Shown here: positions 47,865-59,403 of the stretch, in pieces
Position numbering within the stretch: the first letter of the stretch is position 1
How the letters are laid out: each line of letters begins with the position of its first letter
Assembly: GCF_014839805.1 (NCBI RefSeq)
Contig: NC_051131.1
Span: forward strand, 13,132,913 to 13,196,912
Reading direction: 5' to 3'
Source of the DNA: Manduca sexta
Taxonomy: Eukaryota; Arthropoda; Insecta; Lepidoptera; Sphingidae
Length of the DNA stretch: 64,000 nt
The notes under the pieces: model-generated
What the model saw: the letters and a program-made list of their open reading frames with translations, nothing else
Told to the model about the DNA's origin: nothing
The model's database searches: none
Translations under genes and position numbers: made by a program

Positions 47865-47890
47865 GGGGTCGTTCAAGTATTACTGATTAT
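47865..47890. mobile_element. Solo end of the Harbinger-like MITE
   Basis: TTA (47862-47864) followed by GGGGTCGTTCAAGTATTACT matches the terminal inverted repeat at 39639. The remainder of the element is absent. Confidence 0.55.
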
Positions 47891-47964
47891 TTCTGATTCT
47901 CATGTATACTAACAAAGCTGTCACCTCTTGCGAGTAACATTAATTATCATTGCCTATATAAAGA

Positions 47965-48177
47965 CTAGCTTTTGCTCCCGGCTTCCCCCGTGTGAAGGAG
48001 TATACCGAGGTTAAATTTCTGCTATATATATTCCCGGGGAAGAAATTCTATAACCTTCCCAGGATCTTAAACTATCTCCATACAAAAATTCATAAAAATC
48101 CGTTCAGTAGATTTTGAAGACATCGATAACGTACAAGCAGACAGAATAGGGACCTTAGTTTTATGATATACATATAC
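47965..48177 (-). mobile_element. Non-autonomous Helitron-like element
   Basis: The minus-strand 3' end GGGAGCAAAAGCTAG|T is intact. The interior shares the GAATTTTTGTATGGAGATAG motif with 42813. The 5' end is uncertain because an RTE tail starts directly after it. Confidence 0.6.
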
Positions 48178-48279
48178 AAGAGGTCGCTGGATGCGGGCCG
48201 CTTCCAATAGGTCGATCTGGAAATCTTCGGTTGAGGCCCATGTTCATCAGTGGACATGCTGCGGCTGATCATGATGATA
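48178..48279 (+). mobile_element. RTE-type LINE 3' end
   Basis: GAGGTCGCTGGATGCGGGCC, AATAGGTCGATCTGGAAATC, GTGGACATGCTGCGGCTGAT, then a degenerate ATG-rich tail. Confidence 0.75.
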
Positions 48280-49370
48280 CGTATACAAAAAACGAAAAAA
48301 GTGTATCTCCTGTCGCCTTTATCTGATCTGCTGTAATTAAACAAATATTAGAAAGCTATTGTTACCAGCTCGGTAACCGAAACCAAACGCCATTTTATAC
48401 CATTCATGATTTACTACCTACTTACTGAATGAAATGGAAAAACATATTTTTTTTTTACATTTGGATCTGATTACTTCGCAGTACGCTGATTTTGGATTAA
48501 GTGTGAAAGAGACGCTGGTGATTGCTTTCCAATTTTTCGAATTTACTCCATGAAATCCTGCAATTGTTGTCAGATCTGACGGTTTGATCTGGTAGTCTTT
48601 GTGGTAGGCGTATATTCAGCAAGGGATATCCTAAGGCTAATGATGATAACACCTCCACGAGTACGATGGATTTGCTGGATCCAAATCCACTTTAAAATGC
48701 TATGCTGTAGTTCTAATTCTCTACAGCATGAATAGACCTTAGCTCTTTTTGCCTACGGGCAAACACAATGGGATGAATTGACAGTTTGCTAATGTATTTT
48801 GCATAGTAATCAATTATCAGAAGCACAAAAGACTTCTCTCGTTACTAATTTCCATTCTAGTTATGAGGCTGACAGGATTCATTAAGAATTATGGGTTCTA
48901 CTAGCAATAGAGATTATGTTAAATTGAGCACAAAATCGCATGCTTATGCAATAAAAAAACTAATAAACCCGTCTCATAATTTAGTTTTGTAACAACTTTC
49001 TCTTCAATACTAAAAAGCCCTATGCCCTACGCCTAAAACCATTTCAACTACGTTTCATAACGTGTCACGTATGAAAGTAATTATAAAACTCATTACCATA
49101 CAAATGACACTCCGTAACAAGAGTGGAAAGTAGGGCCGATGGGCTAATTGATCGACGTTTATAGTCTAAGTGACGTCATTGTAATTTGGATAGGTGGGGA
49201 ACGTATGAATAAATGTAAATATTCTTTGTTTTGTACGGGTAACTTACGCCGTATAAATTGGTAGGGTTTGCCGTATGAAAAATATGGGCATATTGTTAGA
49301 TCACCCAAGACGTTTAAAACACCACGCTGGACTGAGTCTGAATGAATAGACTGTATGAGATGATAAATAT
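48280..49370. other. No recognisable feature
   Basis: AT-rich sequence; no convincing ORF. Confidence 0.5.
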
Positions 49371-49465
49371 GACGCTTCCAATAGGTCGATCTGGAAATCT
49401 TTGGGGGAGACCCATGTTTAGCTGTGGACATACTACGGCTGCTGCTGCTGATGGTGATGATGATA
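49371..49465 (+). mobile_element. RTE-type LINE 3' end
   Basis: CTTCCAATAGGTCGATCTGG, CATGTTTAGCTGTGGACATA, GCTGCTGCTGATGGTGATGA: the same tail with a mixed GCT/GAT repeat end. Confidence 0.75.
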
Positions 49466-52400
49466 AGTATCTAAACTTCGAAGCAAATAGAAAAATGGCT
49501 TAAAAATGATTGCAAGCATTTTGAGATTTCGTTTAATAAACATAAAAAATAATATTCTAACCAGCTTAATATTGCTAATCGAAAAGGTTTGTAACAATTA
49601 GAATTAAAGATCACATGCATCTCCTTTAAAGCACCGCCACTAAATGTATTCACTAAAAGTTACAAAGGCGCCCGCTATTAAATTACCATAACCATATAAT
49701 GGCACGCTTCATCGACCTTACAGATATTAGGGATTGTTAAAAAGATAATGCAACGACCACACAAGCGGATCAACCAGCTGGTGAGTCCAGCTGGTGTGAC
49801 AAGTGCCAGCTATTGGAATTTTTGAAGGTCGGAAGACTTAGATATCCATATTTTTTCTTGCAGAAGTTTGTGGGTTTCTTAATAATGTTGTTGATCAGAG
49901 GTATCTAAAGAGATATTTGGGAACTTAAGCTACGTATTCACAAACGTTACTTAACTAGTACGGAAGGATAGTGCGATAATAAGTCTGTTCTTCAGTGCAT
50001 TCGGCATGACAGCTTCCGCAGTGCGTAGGCATGGAGACGCTGTGATTGGCAAATATAGAGAAACAATTTTACTTCGGTTGGCTGTCAGACAAACAAAACT
50101 GAAGGATGCCAAAAAAAACGAATATTATGACACTATGCATCCTTATAGTATTGTTTGTGAAGACGGGTATAATTCACATTACATAATGAATATAAGCCAA
50201 CGCTTTCTTCGATGGAATGGTATTAATACATAGTTTGCCCCGCATGAAGATTGTGGGTTGAAAGACCATCATAACTTTATATATTAAGCATCACAGGAAG
50301 ATTCAGATCGCTCATGCTAAAATATTATACAAAATATTTTTGTGTGTAAAATCTTTAAAATTATGCCCGTCCCACTCACGATAAATTATAAACTTAACCA
50401 GTAAATATTTGCGATATCATTTGTTACAAGAAATCCTTTCTTTAGTCAAGAATCTCTAGAAATCAAAAAATAGGAATCTCTAGGCAGTCTCTAGGAATAA
50501 CTACTCACCGCATGGAGACAAAAACCACATCCGCATCCGTAGATTTACAGTTGGCATCACAAAAAATGACATCCGCAACTTCGTCATTGCCAATCCAATC
50601 GCTAATATTAACTGCGATACTATTAATAAACTTGAAAACAGATGCATTATAGACCAGCTATGCGACTCCATTCGAGTGGGATTTTATTGCAATACTTACC
50701 ACTTTTTCATCATATTTTTTTATCATTTTTTTTTTTATATTTAGTAGTTTGGCTTATTACATTCAACTCTGAACAAAATTTAGCAGTTTTCATTAGATGC
50801 TCTAATTGATAGACTGTAATCCTAGATTTTATGACAAAATGTTACATAGCGACCAAGAGATACAAGGTTCTTGTTCTAACAGGAATAAATTTTGAGCTAA
50901 TGTATATTAGTAACACTATAGTACCGGGATTTTATCTATTTTACAAATAACGTATTCAATAAAAGCTCAAATTAGTGTAATACTTATGCGAAATTTCTTA
51001 AACCATTTTCCCAAGCCTCAGTGAAAGGCAACAAAGAGATTTGCAATGCATGGAGTTTTTGTTAATATTCCAATTTCGTCCAGGTAGGCTGCTCCCAGTA
51101 TCCAACCGTTTCGTTCGTCACACCTGTAGAATATCAATTTTGCTAGTTGCTAGTTCCGTTTGTTTGGCCAATTGCCTTTATTGTGAATGAAATCATACGC
51201 AAACCACTTCCGATGCACAGAAACGTCGCCAAGTTAGGGAGAGCACGCATTAAGATAGATTAATAGCGAAGTACTAGTGAATAAACTTTAATAAAAATAT
51301 ATTTGGATTGTAATTTCCTTAATTTGTATCATTTGGTGTACGATTTTGATTAGGTTTTGTGAATAAGGAAAATGTACAATATATGATAGAGAATTGAAAC
51401 ACTAACTTAATATCACTTGTTATGTAAGTTCACATAAGACTGACACAGACTTGTTATCACAGCAATGCTCTGTCCTTAGATACATAACGTCTATCAATAA
51501 GGGGGTATGTTTTTAACAATATGTTTACATCATCTGCAAATTTCATTAAATAATATTTTATATTCTAAAACATTAAATCTATATTTAATGTTACCTTGAT
51601 ATTTTTTCCGCGGTTACTATCCTTATAAGTTTTAGACAACTTAAAGTGAAAGTAAAGTGTTATAGTGAACTCTCCCGCGTTTTCCCTCTTATGGCTCGGC
51701 TTTGTCTTTGAGAGCAATAGCTGTATCATCACTATTGGCTATCTTCACCCCAACCCAAAGCCATAAGGCGTGCAGAACAATATAATCAATATTACAGCGC
51801 GGGAAGTATCTGATATGTGCGCTGGCCCTAACACATTAATTGCATTTATGTCATACTAAAGTTTGTACGTCTGCCAAAACGCTACATGTTTGCCGCAATA
51901 TGATCATTGTTATTAATTGAGATGGTGTAATCTCTACGAGAGTAATCAATATGCCTTGAATGTTTAATAGTATATTTCTTCTGTTAAGTCTTCCTTGTCA
52001 GTGGAATATTGATATATCATACATGATATCAAATATGGAATATTGGAATATTGATATATCATACATGAAACTAATCGTCTCAAATGTAAAATACTTAAAT
52101 CAGCAATGACAGCAATATAAGCCTTTATTGTAAATATAAAAAAGTATTTAATTTAATTTATCCACGACGATTGTAAACAAAGTGCCATGAATATTAAACG
52201 GCATAATAAAATATCTTATATCTATAATTATAATGATATTAATATTTAAAATGAACACAAGTTAATTTAAAACTTACGATAACAGTTGATAAATTATGCA
52301 TTTTAATGCATCAACTGCTGATCAAGTTATTACATTAAGTTTCAAAGTTCCAACCCATCAATTACGTTATAATTAACGTTTAGGTTGTTGATTGAACTTG

Positions 52401-52734
52401 TACAGTATTTTTATAAACAGCACATCATTTATCTAATAAGCAAAGGTAATATTCCCTTTCATACAAATGAATGTCCAGAAACTGCGTCGAATCTGGCACG
52501 TCTGACAATAGTATCACAAACTGAACGAAACAGCACGCTGCGTTGCTCGCACTATTATTAGATGTTAAGTCTAATAATGGCCTCTAATTACTGGCTGCAA
52601 TGTTCTTCAAACTGGAACATAACAGTGCTTGCAGTCTACCTAGGAAACATAAAACATCACGCACAACCGTTCTTGGAAATATACAAAAAAACGCATAACA
52701 AGGCAACGTTCTTGCCAAACGGTGAGCGCTGACG
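49466..52734. other. Long stretch upstream of the MADF gene, mostly unassigned
   Basis: A 24-bp direct repeat occurs twice 42 bp apart (GGAATATTGATATATCATAC at 52003 and 52045). The interval 51005-51106 has plausible open frames on both strands next to splice-site-like sequence, but no recognisable protein. The ORF at 50006-50233 shows no domain. Confidence 0.35.
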
Positions 52735-53012
52735 TCAAATTATATCAATAGAGCGAGAACTGTCGGTCGAGGTAGCGGGTCAAGTCGGCGCGCGTCGACC
52801 AACCGATGTTTTCTGTTCGACCGACGAAGGAACGGCCCCGCTCGGCGCTCAGTACCCCGCGAACCAAGCGACCGATCGTACGCGCGTACGTAACAAAGTC
52901 CAGAGTCGTTTATTAGTGCATTAGTTCTATGTAAACTGTAGGAATTTGAGGTAATAATCATTCACATTACCTTGAAGATTGCGGATACTTCGCGATTAGC
53001 AAATATTGAGAA
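52735..53012 (+). promoter_or_regulatory. CpG-rich promoter-like region and 5' UTR of the MADF-BESS gene
   Basis: Between about 52760 and 52895 the sequence becomes GC- and CpG-rich (GGCGCGCGTCGACCAACCG, CGATCGTACGCGCGTACG) in an otherwise AT-rich neighbourhood. A TCAGT initiator-like motif lies near 52858. No TATA box is evident. The 5' UTR would run to the ATG at 53013. The minus-strand ORF at 52740-52961 is a by-product of the GC-rich patch. The transcription start is inferred, not seen. Confidence 0.5.
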
Positions 53013-54110
53013 ATGAACATAGATTTAGATACCGACCGCATTATAACCGAGGTACGCTTTCGTCCAGCGCTGTGGGACTCCTCTTGCGAAATGTACAAAG
53101 ACCGCGATGCTAAAATAAAAGCATGGCTTGAAGTCTGTCAAGAAGTGATTCCAAACTTTGCCGATCTCAGTGATATTGAGAAAAAACTCACCGGTAAGTA
53201 TTAGCAGAATTTTGTTCGTTAGGAAATGTTACCAGGACGTGATAAAGTCATGAAGATTCATCTTTAGCAATCAGAGTGCCGTCGAATTCACGCCATTATT
53301 GCAGTAAAACGAAATCATAAATGGCGAGTGACGTCATGCTATTTCATGCATATACTGTTCCGCCTACGGAATCACTACACGGCATACATATAAATAGTCA
53401 TTAAGATTTTTTCATTTGATAATCAGCATTGCGTATCTATTTGAGATTAACATGACCATTATTTTACAGAAAAACAAGTGCAACAGCGATGGAAAACAGC
53501 AAGGGACGCCTATGTGAGGTCCAAAGGCACAGCTGGGTTCAGGAGTAAGAAAAGAAAGAAGTACATACATTATGACTGTATGCACTTTCTGGACAAAAAG
53601 TCTGATGCCAATGATGTACTAGAGGGTCAGATATTAGGTAACGCATTCCAAATAGATAGCTGGTCAGTTACACAGAATCCAAAAGAGGGCTCAATCAAAG
53701 TGACGTCATCAAACGAAGATACAGGTAACTGTGATATTCCTACAACGTCACAATGCTCTGAATCCCGCAGAAATGTTAAAGAGTTACACAGACGAAGAAA
53801 AGTTCAGAAAAGGCGAAATTTATGTACTGACGACAAAGACTTTAAGAGAGAAATGTTAAAAATGTTTAAAGAGAACATGAAACTAATGCAAAATGACGAT
53901 ATGGCGTTCTTTTGTTCGCTTTTACCGATAACGCAAGCGTTTAATAACCACCAGAAGTTAAGTTTTCGGTCAGAGGTGCTAAAGAAGGCGATGGAAATTG
54001 CAAATTTGAATCCCAGTCATGACCCTCTTGAATTATCCCATGTTGGCACTGAATCAACGGAAGATCGAGATGCCAAGGTTGTTACTATATTGATGAAGCA
54101 AAGTCCTTAA
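53013..54110 (+). CDS. MADF-BESS domain protein, two exons
   Basis: Exon 1 is 53013-53193 and exon 2 is 53470-54110. The 276-bp intron (53194-53469) has GTAAGT and TTTTACAG ends and splits a Glu codon (phase 1). The joined reading frame is 273 aa. Residues about 8-103 form a MADF (Myb/SANT-like) DNA-binding domain: RPALWD, a Trp in KAWLEV, QQRWKTARDAY and the closing HYDCMHFLDK. A basic cluster (HRRRKVQKRR, about 167-176) is a likely nuclear signal. Residues about 202-236 match a BESS protein-interaction motif (DDMAFFCSLLP and following). This is the architecture of insect nuclear regulators such as Adf-1/Dip3 relatives; I cannot say which orthologue. An in-frame TGA lies two codons before the ATG, fixing the start. 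No AATAAA follows closely; AATATA near 54222 might serve. Confidence 0.9.
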
Positions 54111-56062
54111 ACATTTAACATATATTGTTGGGAGTCATTTAAAAGTTTATAACAGCAACTCATGCCTATGTTTCCTTTACAGGAACTTTAAGTTTAAAAT
54201 GTGTATTTTGTAATACACTAAATATATAATTTATCCTGCAAATTTATTTTCGTCTAGTTTTTCCTTCATCAGAAACTCTACTTACTAATGGCTATCTGCA
54301 ACTATCACGAAACGCAAAATATTCAAACATTACAATAACATTGGTTAGTGACATACTCTGAGAGTCGTGATGAGTTATAACTACCCAACTGAATATCACC
54401 TACGTTGTATCACCCATCACCTCTTCTAAAGAAGTATTTACACTATTTATGCTAAAATAATTAAACTAGGCAAATGACAAATGAATTAAAACCCAGCCTC
54501 AATGCCAAATACGATCAATTTGCCTTATCTTAATAGTACGGCTACTAGATAGATTCTATTCGTCGGAAACCCTACGCAACCACAATTTTCAAAGGAACGC
54601 AATCTTTATATTTTTAAAAGAAATTTATCCGCAAAAACTCAGGAATCCAGTGAAATATTCGTTTGAAAGTGCCGCTGCACGTCTGAATAACTCAAAAATT
54701 ACCTTCAAAGGAAAAAAGAGAATTATATTTGACTAGCTCGCTCCATGACTTCGTTTTACTCATAAATAAGTTAATCTTAATGAATAGACGCCAAGTAGCT
54801 CGTATTTCTTGGATCGAAAATCGCAAAAAGGTGTTCATTTAATGATACAGTCGGTATCTCCAAGATAAATCAGATTATTTCTGGCAATTATTGAGGGCTG
54901 TTAAGTTTCTCTTTGGTCAGCATTATAGGTGTTTTCGCTAAATGGTGAATCTAATGGTAATCAGATCCACTCATTGACGTATTCTATACACGAACGTTCA
55001 TATAAACTATTTGTTCAAAATCTGAACTAAAATGGCAACCAAAATGTCCCTGTTATAACCTTCACTTGAACAAATAATTTGACTTATTTGACTAATATTT
55101 TGTATTCAAATCCAGGTTTACACTTGGACTCGAGTTCTTATATCAAGAGCGCCACGCCGTACACAACAACAAGCTGGCAATATTGATAATACTAAAGTCA
55201 GTTTGAATAGATAGCAGTTCAATTCAGTTGAACACAGTGAATTTTCGGAACGCCAAATCTAGTACGTAGTTCATATATATCAATGGATCCAGTACAATCA
55301 ATAAACTATAAGAGCAGATACAATAATCATCCTTAACATTGTTACTTCTTGAACTCGATGTTTTCGTGAAAACGAAGAAAGTAATAGCGTATAGCGGTCC
55401 ATTAGGAGTGTGTACAGAATGGCCATGACGTCTCAGGTTTGATGTCAGGTCACGCAACTTTTATCAAGTGTGTCATCGCTTCAGTGAAGAAAACATAATG
55501 AAGTCTACATACCTAAATAGCATAGAGTAAACGCGTGTAAAAGAATGTTGATGGCATGTATTGAAAGTGTAAATAGGGATAATAAGAAATAAATAAGTGG
55601 ATATTTCAAGTAGGTACTCATATAAATATAAATACAAATACACTATTCAATATTGTGAACTACAAACTAGAGATCTAAATCATTTTATTCGTAGAGGTGA
55701 CTTATTATTGTTATAACAAATATAAAGGAATTTCAAATCCCAATTGCGTGATACCACGACAATTAAATAATAACAATTCCGTACAGGTACATACCTACTT
55801 CCTACGTATGAACATAAAAGGTATCCATTACTTTATAGAGAACAAAACCCAATTTTCTCATGTTCCAGATTCTTATCTAGGTTGAGTTTATTAGCAACCT
55901 ACACGGAGTCATCATAGAACAATAAAATTACATTAGAAGTCCTTAGAGCAATAGTAACCTGCCCACACAGATACGCTGCACCTAATAAAAACTGTACTGG
56001 CAGAATGACAAGTTTCCTTTGGCCGTTTAAAAAAAATAAAAAGGATTTTTTCGTCAACTCAC
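54111..56062. other. 3' flank of the MADF gene and presumed intron of the minus-strand gene
   Basis: No further exon on either strand was recognised. A fragment near 54733 (ACTAGCTCGCTCCATGACTTCG) resembles a Helitron-like end. ORFs at 55224-55457 and 55697-55885 are AT-rich and unconvincing. Confidence 0.35.
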
Positions 56063-56099
56063 CTTTTCGGCCTCCACCTTTTATAAAAACACCAAACAT
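56063..56099 (-). CDS. Putative first coding exon of an unidentified gene
   Basis: On the minus strand an ATG at 56099 opens a frame of 12 codons (MFGVFIKGGGRK) plus one base, ending at a near-consensus donor AAAAG|GTGAGT. An in-frame TGA lies upstream (TGA GTG AAC...), so this would be the true start. The leader is GT-rich in the way of many lepidopteran 5' UTRs (GTGTTGTGAACCGAAGTGTT). A CpG-rich patch lies about 300 bp further upstream. The remaining exons must lie to the left and I did not find them. Peptide not recognised. A chance ATG-plus-donor is possible. Confidence 0.35.
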
Positions 56100-56379
56100 G
56101 TTGATATCGATGTTCACTCACATCACTGGCACAACTCAACACTTCGGTTCACAACACCAAGCAAAACACACGTACGATCAAAAAACCATAGGCGAGTTTA
56201 TTTTCACACGGAACGAAAGTGGAAACTACATAATCAACGTACAAAAATAAACATCCATACGAAATTCACTGTTTACTAACAAAAGAAACTTTGTTTGCAT
56301 TAAATTTAACAATTCGCGGTCAAATAAGTAATCGTTCGATTTTTAAAATTCACGGCGTCTGGCATAGACAAACACCGAT

Positions 56380-56470
56380 ATACGGAACGCGTTCGCTCTG
56401 TGCAAGCGACGCGCGGCGACTGGCTGGCTCATGAGCCATAGCTCCCGGTTGCATGCATTGCAATATGCAG
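56380..56470 (-). promoter_or_regulatory. CpG-rich patch, possible promoter of the minus-strand gene
   Basis: AACGCGTTCGCTCTGTGC, GCGACGCGCGGCGACTGG and a palindromic GGCTCATGAGCC stand out from the AT-rich surroundings, upstream of the putative exon at 56063-56099. The composition parallels the patch before the MADF gene. Confidence 0.35.
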
Positions 56471-57790
56471 CTGTTGTGTATCCCGGCTTTGTATTAATAA
56501 ATTTTAGATGTCAACCGCTTTGCGTGGTAGCGGGTTAAACTTGCTGGTCGTTAGGCTGAATGGGCCTAGTGTCATTGCCTTTTAGTACTACATTCTAAAT
56601 CGATTAAAAGAACTATCGATTGCATGAAATTCAAATCATGCAAACTCTATCAATGTTTTGTATTGTTTTTATCACGACTTAACGCTAAAAATAACCTGTT
56701 TGAAAGTTGTTTTACTGCAGTTTAAAGATTTTATTCAGCTAGGTATTAACCGTTAAAAACATCTTTTGATTCAAAAGAACGATTGTCACAATGGTTATCA
56801 TTCGCCATTGCATAATCAGTATAATACACCTATTAATCAAATCTTTTTTGGTAAAGACAACAAAATGAAAACATCGAGCATGAATGAAACAATGGTGATT
56901 GTTCGCGAATTGTAATGATTGACAAAAAGTCGATGCCGGGGGACTTCCGGTACGTGGCGTGGGTGGTTTTGGTGACCCACATACGGACCACAGGGCTGCC
57001 AAAATATGCGAAATATTTCAAAATTGTATTCGGGACAAATTTTATATGATGAATGTCAACTAAAATTTACAAGAAATATTTTTAGGATTCATTTACATTT
57101 AATGATGACAAAACTAATTGTGTTATATGCATAATAGAAAACCGTAAGTAAGGTGACATCATATTGGTTATTTCCGTAAATTATATATTTTGCAAATTTG
57201 AAAAGGTGCTAATCTAAAAATACCATTCTAAGAGTAATAAATACAATTGAAGTGTAAATTAAATACATTAACATTGGTATTATAAATAACAAAAATCATC
57301 CCAACCGAGAATGTTATTTAACATCATTTTTCACACTTGAATAACCTAACCAGAAAAATAAAAAACCTCGCCATGTGGTAGAATGAAACTATATTCTTGT
57401 ACTGACAACGACAACTTTAAAACAAGACGCAGTCTCTTCAGTTTCCTAACTAAACCTACCATTGCAAGCTTAATGGACAATTAATATAAATGATTACTCA
57501 AATGGCAAAGGTATTGAGGTTTAATACTGACATTATGGTTTATACCTTAATCCAGTGTGAGATTCAGAGCGATCGTGACTGTAAAAATGTCAACGTTTGC
57601 AAATAAGTCGAATTCCTGACTTCCGGATCGGTTCGCACCTCGGCTACTGAGCTCGCGCGACCCACTTTCTTGAGGTAGGGTTGCTCTTAGTGCTGTGATT
57701 GACGAACTGTTTATTTATGATCTTTGTTTTATTCTTATCTGTTTTATAAACAAATGAAATTAGAACTGAAATCGTTATATATATCCTCAA
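56471..57790. other. Unassigned, with two GC-rich islands
   Basis: Patches at 56930-57000 (CGGTACGTGGCGTGGGTGG, ending ACAGGGCTGCC like a hAT end) and 57617-57670 (CACCTCGGCTACTGAGCTCG) have open frames but no recognisable product. Confidence 0.35.
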
Positions 57791-58163
57791 AAAAATAAGA
57801 ACTCGAACTCTACCGAATATTCTATGCAATTATTATTAAATTATTTTCTTTGTTTTAAAGTACATCCCTCTTATGTCTGTGGAATACGTTAGCATAATCA
57901 GCCAGTATCATCCAAAGAGATTTAAAAATAAAAATACTGGCAATCTACCTTTTCCAAAATAAAAAAAAATAAAAAATTAAGAAATCGAACTAAACTCACT
58001 GAATATTCTAGGCAATCTCAGTTTTAAATATCTTCTTTATCATTATAGGACATTCCTCTTACGTCTGTGAAACACGTAAGCATAATCAGCCAGTATCATG
58101 CAATGAGATTTAAAAACAAAATCCTGGCAATCAAACTTCACCAAAAAAAAAATAAAAAAAATG
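57791..58163. repeat. Tandem duplication, two ~187-bp units
   Basis: Landmarks recur in order: GAATATTCTATGCAAT (57815) and GAATATTCTAGGCAAT (58001); CATCCCTCTTATGTCTGTGG (57863) and CATTCCTCTTACGTCTGTG (58051); AGCATAATCAGCCAGTATCA in both; each unit ends in an A-rich run. The units have diverged moderately, so the event is not recent. Confidence 0.8.
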
Positions 58164-58488
58164 TAAAACTGACTAGCCCTACAATCAGTATCGATTTGGA
58201 TACAAGTAACTGGATACTTACTTGATTACGTGACCGCGCAAAATTGTCCCAGTTGGATCACACTGGATAAATCTCTATTCTACACGTGGTTTGTCGTTTG
58301 TTGGAAGTTCCGCAGTGATTCTTATGTTGGATTATACGTGTGAAATGTGGATAGAGCTAGCGTGATGATATGGAGGCTCGAGGGTATTGATGAAGTATAT
58401 TGTGTACTGATTAGATAGCTACCAGAAATGTTTCTAGGGACAAGGACTATCAGGCCCAAGATTCTATCAAAGCATTGGTTGTGTATAT
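58164..58488. other. No recognisable feature
   Basis: Short spacer. The minus ORF at 58322-58684 overlaps the RTE tail and is a by-product. Confidence 0.4.
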
Positions 58489-58625
58489 TCATCATCATCA
58501 TCAACCACATAAAGTCCACTGCTGAATATAGACCTCCCCTAAAGATTTCCAGATTAACTTGTCTATAAGATGACAGACGACTTGATAGAGATTGCAGGAA
58601 CAAGCTTTCAATAGGTCCGTCATGT
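58489..58625 (-). mobile_element. RTE-type LINE 3' end, diverged
   Basis: (ATG)n tail, TATTCAGCAGTGGACTTT, GGAAATCTTTAGGGGAGG on the minus strand. Similarity decays beyond about 58560. Confidence 0.65.
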
Positions 58626-58854
58626 AAGACGTTTAGTATATGACTACCTTCTTTTATCTTAATTTCTAATTCCATTCGTTTCATGTAAGTACCTGTAACA
58701 AAAAAAAAAGTTTAAGCACAATACAGCAATAGTCAAGGCACTGTAAGCTCATTCTGCTTAGATAGGACCGTCAACAGCTAAAAAAAAATCTATAATTGCA
58801 CAATGTAAGTAGATATTGTAACTTCGACATGCGGACAATAACTCAATCCGCTCT

Positions 58855-58930
58855 GTGACCATGAAGGCTGCAAAAGTCTTCGAAACGTCGGAAAATAATA
58901 ACATAAATAACAGCTAAAATAAATTTCTAC
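58855..58930 (+). repeat. Dispersed repeat end (family T)
   Basis: GTGACCATGAAGGCTGCAAA then GTCTTCGAAACGTCGG, as at 36819. A degenerate echo (GTGACCATGAAGGCCTGCAA) follows at about 59029. Confidence 0.55.
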
Positions 58931-59242
58931 ATAATTATAAATACGCACCAATTTTATTGAATTCACCATAAATTCCCGCCTAGACTTAAGACAATAGCGG
59001 ACAATCTATCACTCAATTCTCCGCTCATGTGACCATGAAGGCCTGCAATATAGATATTTATTTTTTCAAAAACGAGCTTTGAATCTTCGAAAACAAGTAT
59101 ACATAAGCTATCCGCTAACATCCTTTACAAATTACCAACTTTACATTCTCTAGATGACTCTACAAAAAGAAAACACAGTGAAAGTTATTCTGTGCTAGTT
59201 TTACAAAATTAATGATGATTGGAACGCATATTTTATAAGTAA

Positions 59243-59403
59243 CTAGCTGACCCGACAGACGTTGTCCCGTCTTAACTATGAATTTCATAAGAACCTTCTC
59301 CTAACAATAACAAACGCAAAAAAAAATAATAGTGAAAACGGTCAAGCCGTTCACGCGTGATGGCGTGACCAAGGGAAATGGGAGTCATTTTTATATATAT
59401 AGA
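59243..59403 (-). mobile_element. Non-autonomous Helitron, 161 bp
   Basis: The minus strand starts TCTATATATATAAAAATGAC, contains CCTTGGTCACGCCATCACGC, and ends with a perfect 5-bp hairpin (AGACG...CGTCT around GGACAA) before GGTCAGCTAG|T. It is a shorter relative of 40588 with an internal deletion. The base before TC is G here, not the expected A. Confidence 0.75.

Noticed and set aside
57608..57674. Short open GC-rich stretch ending at a GTAGGG donor-like site.
   Set aside because: Weak acceptor, short length, and its splice phase does not fit the candidate exon at 63690.
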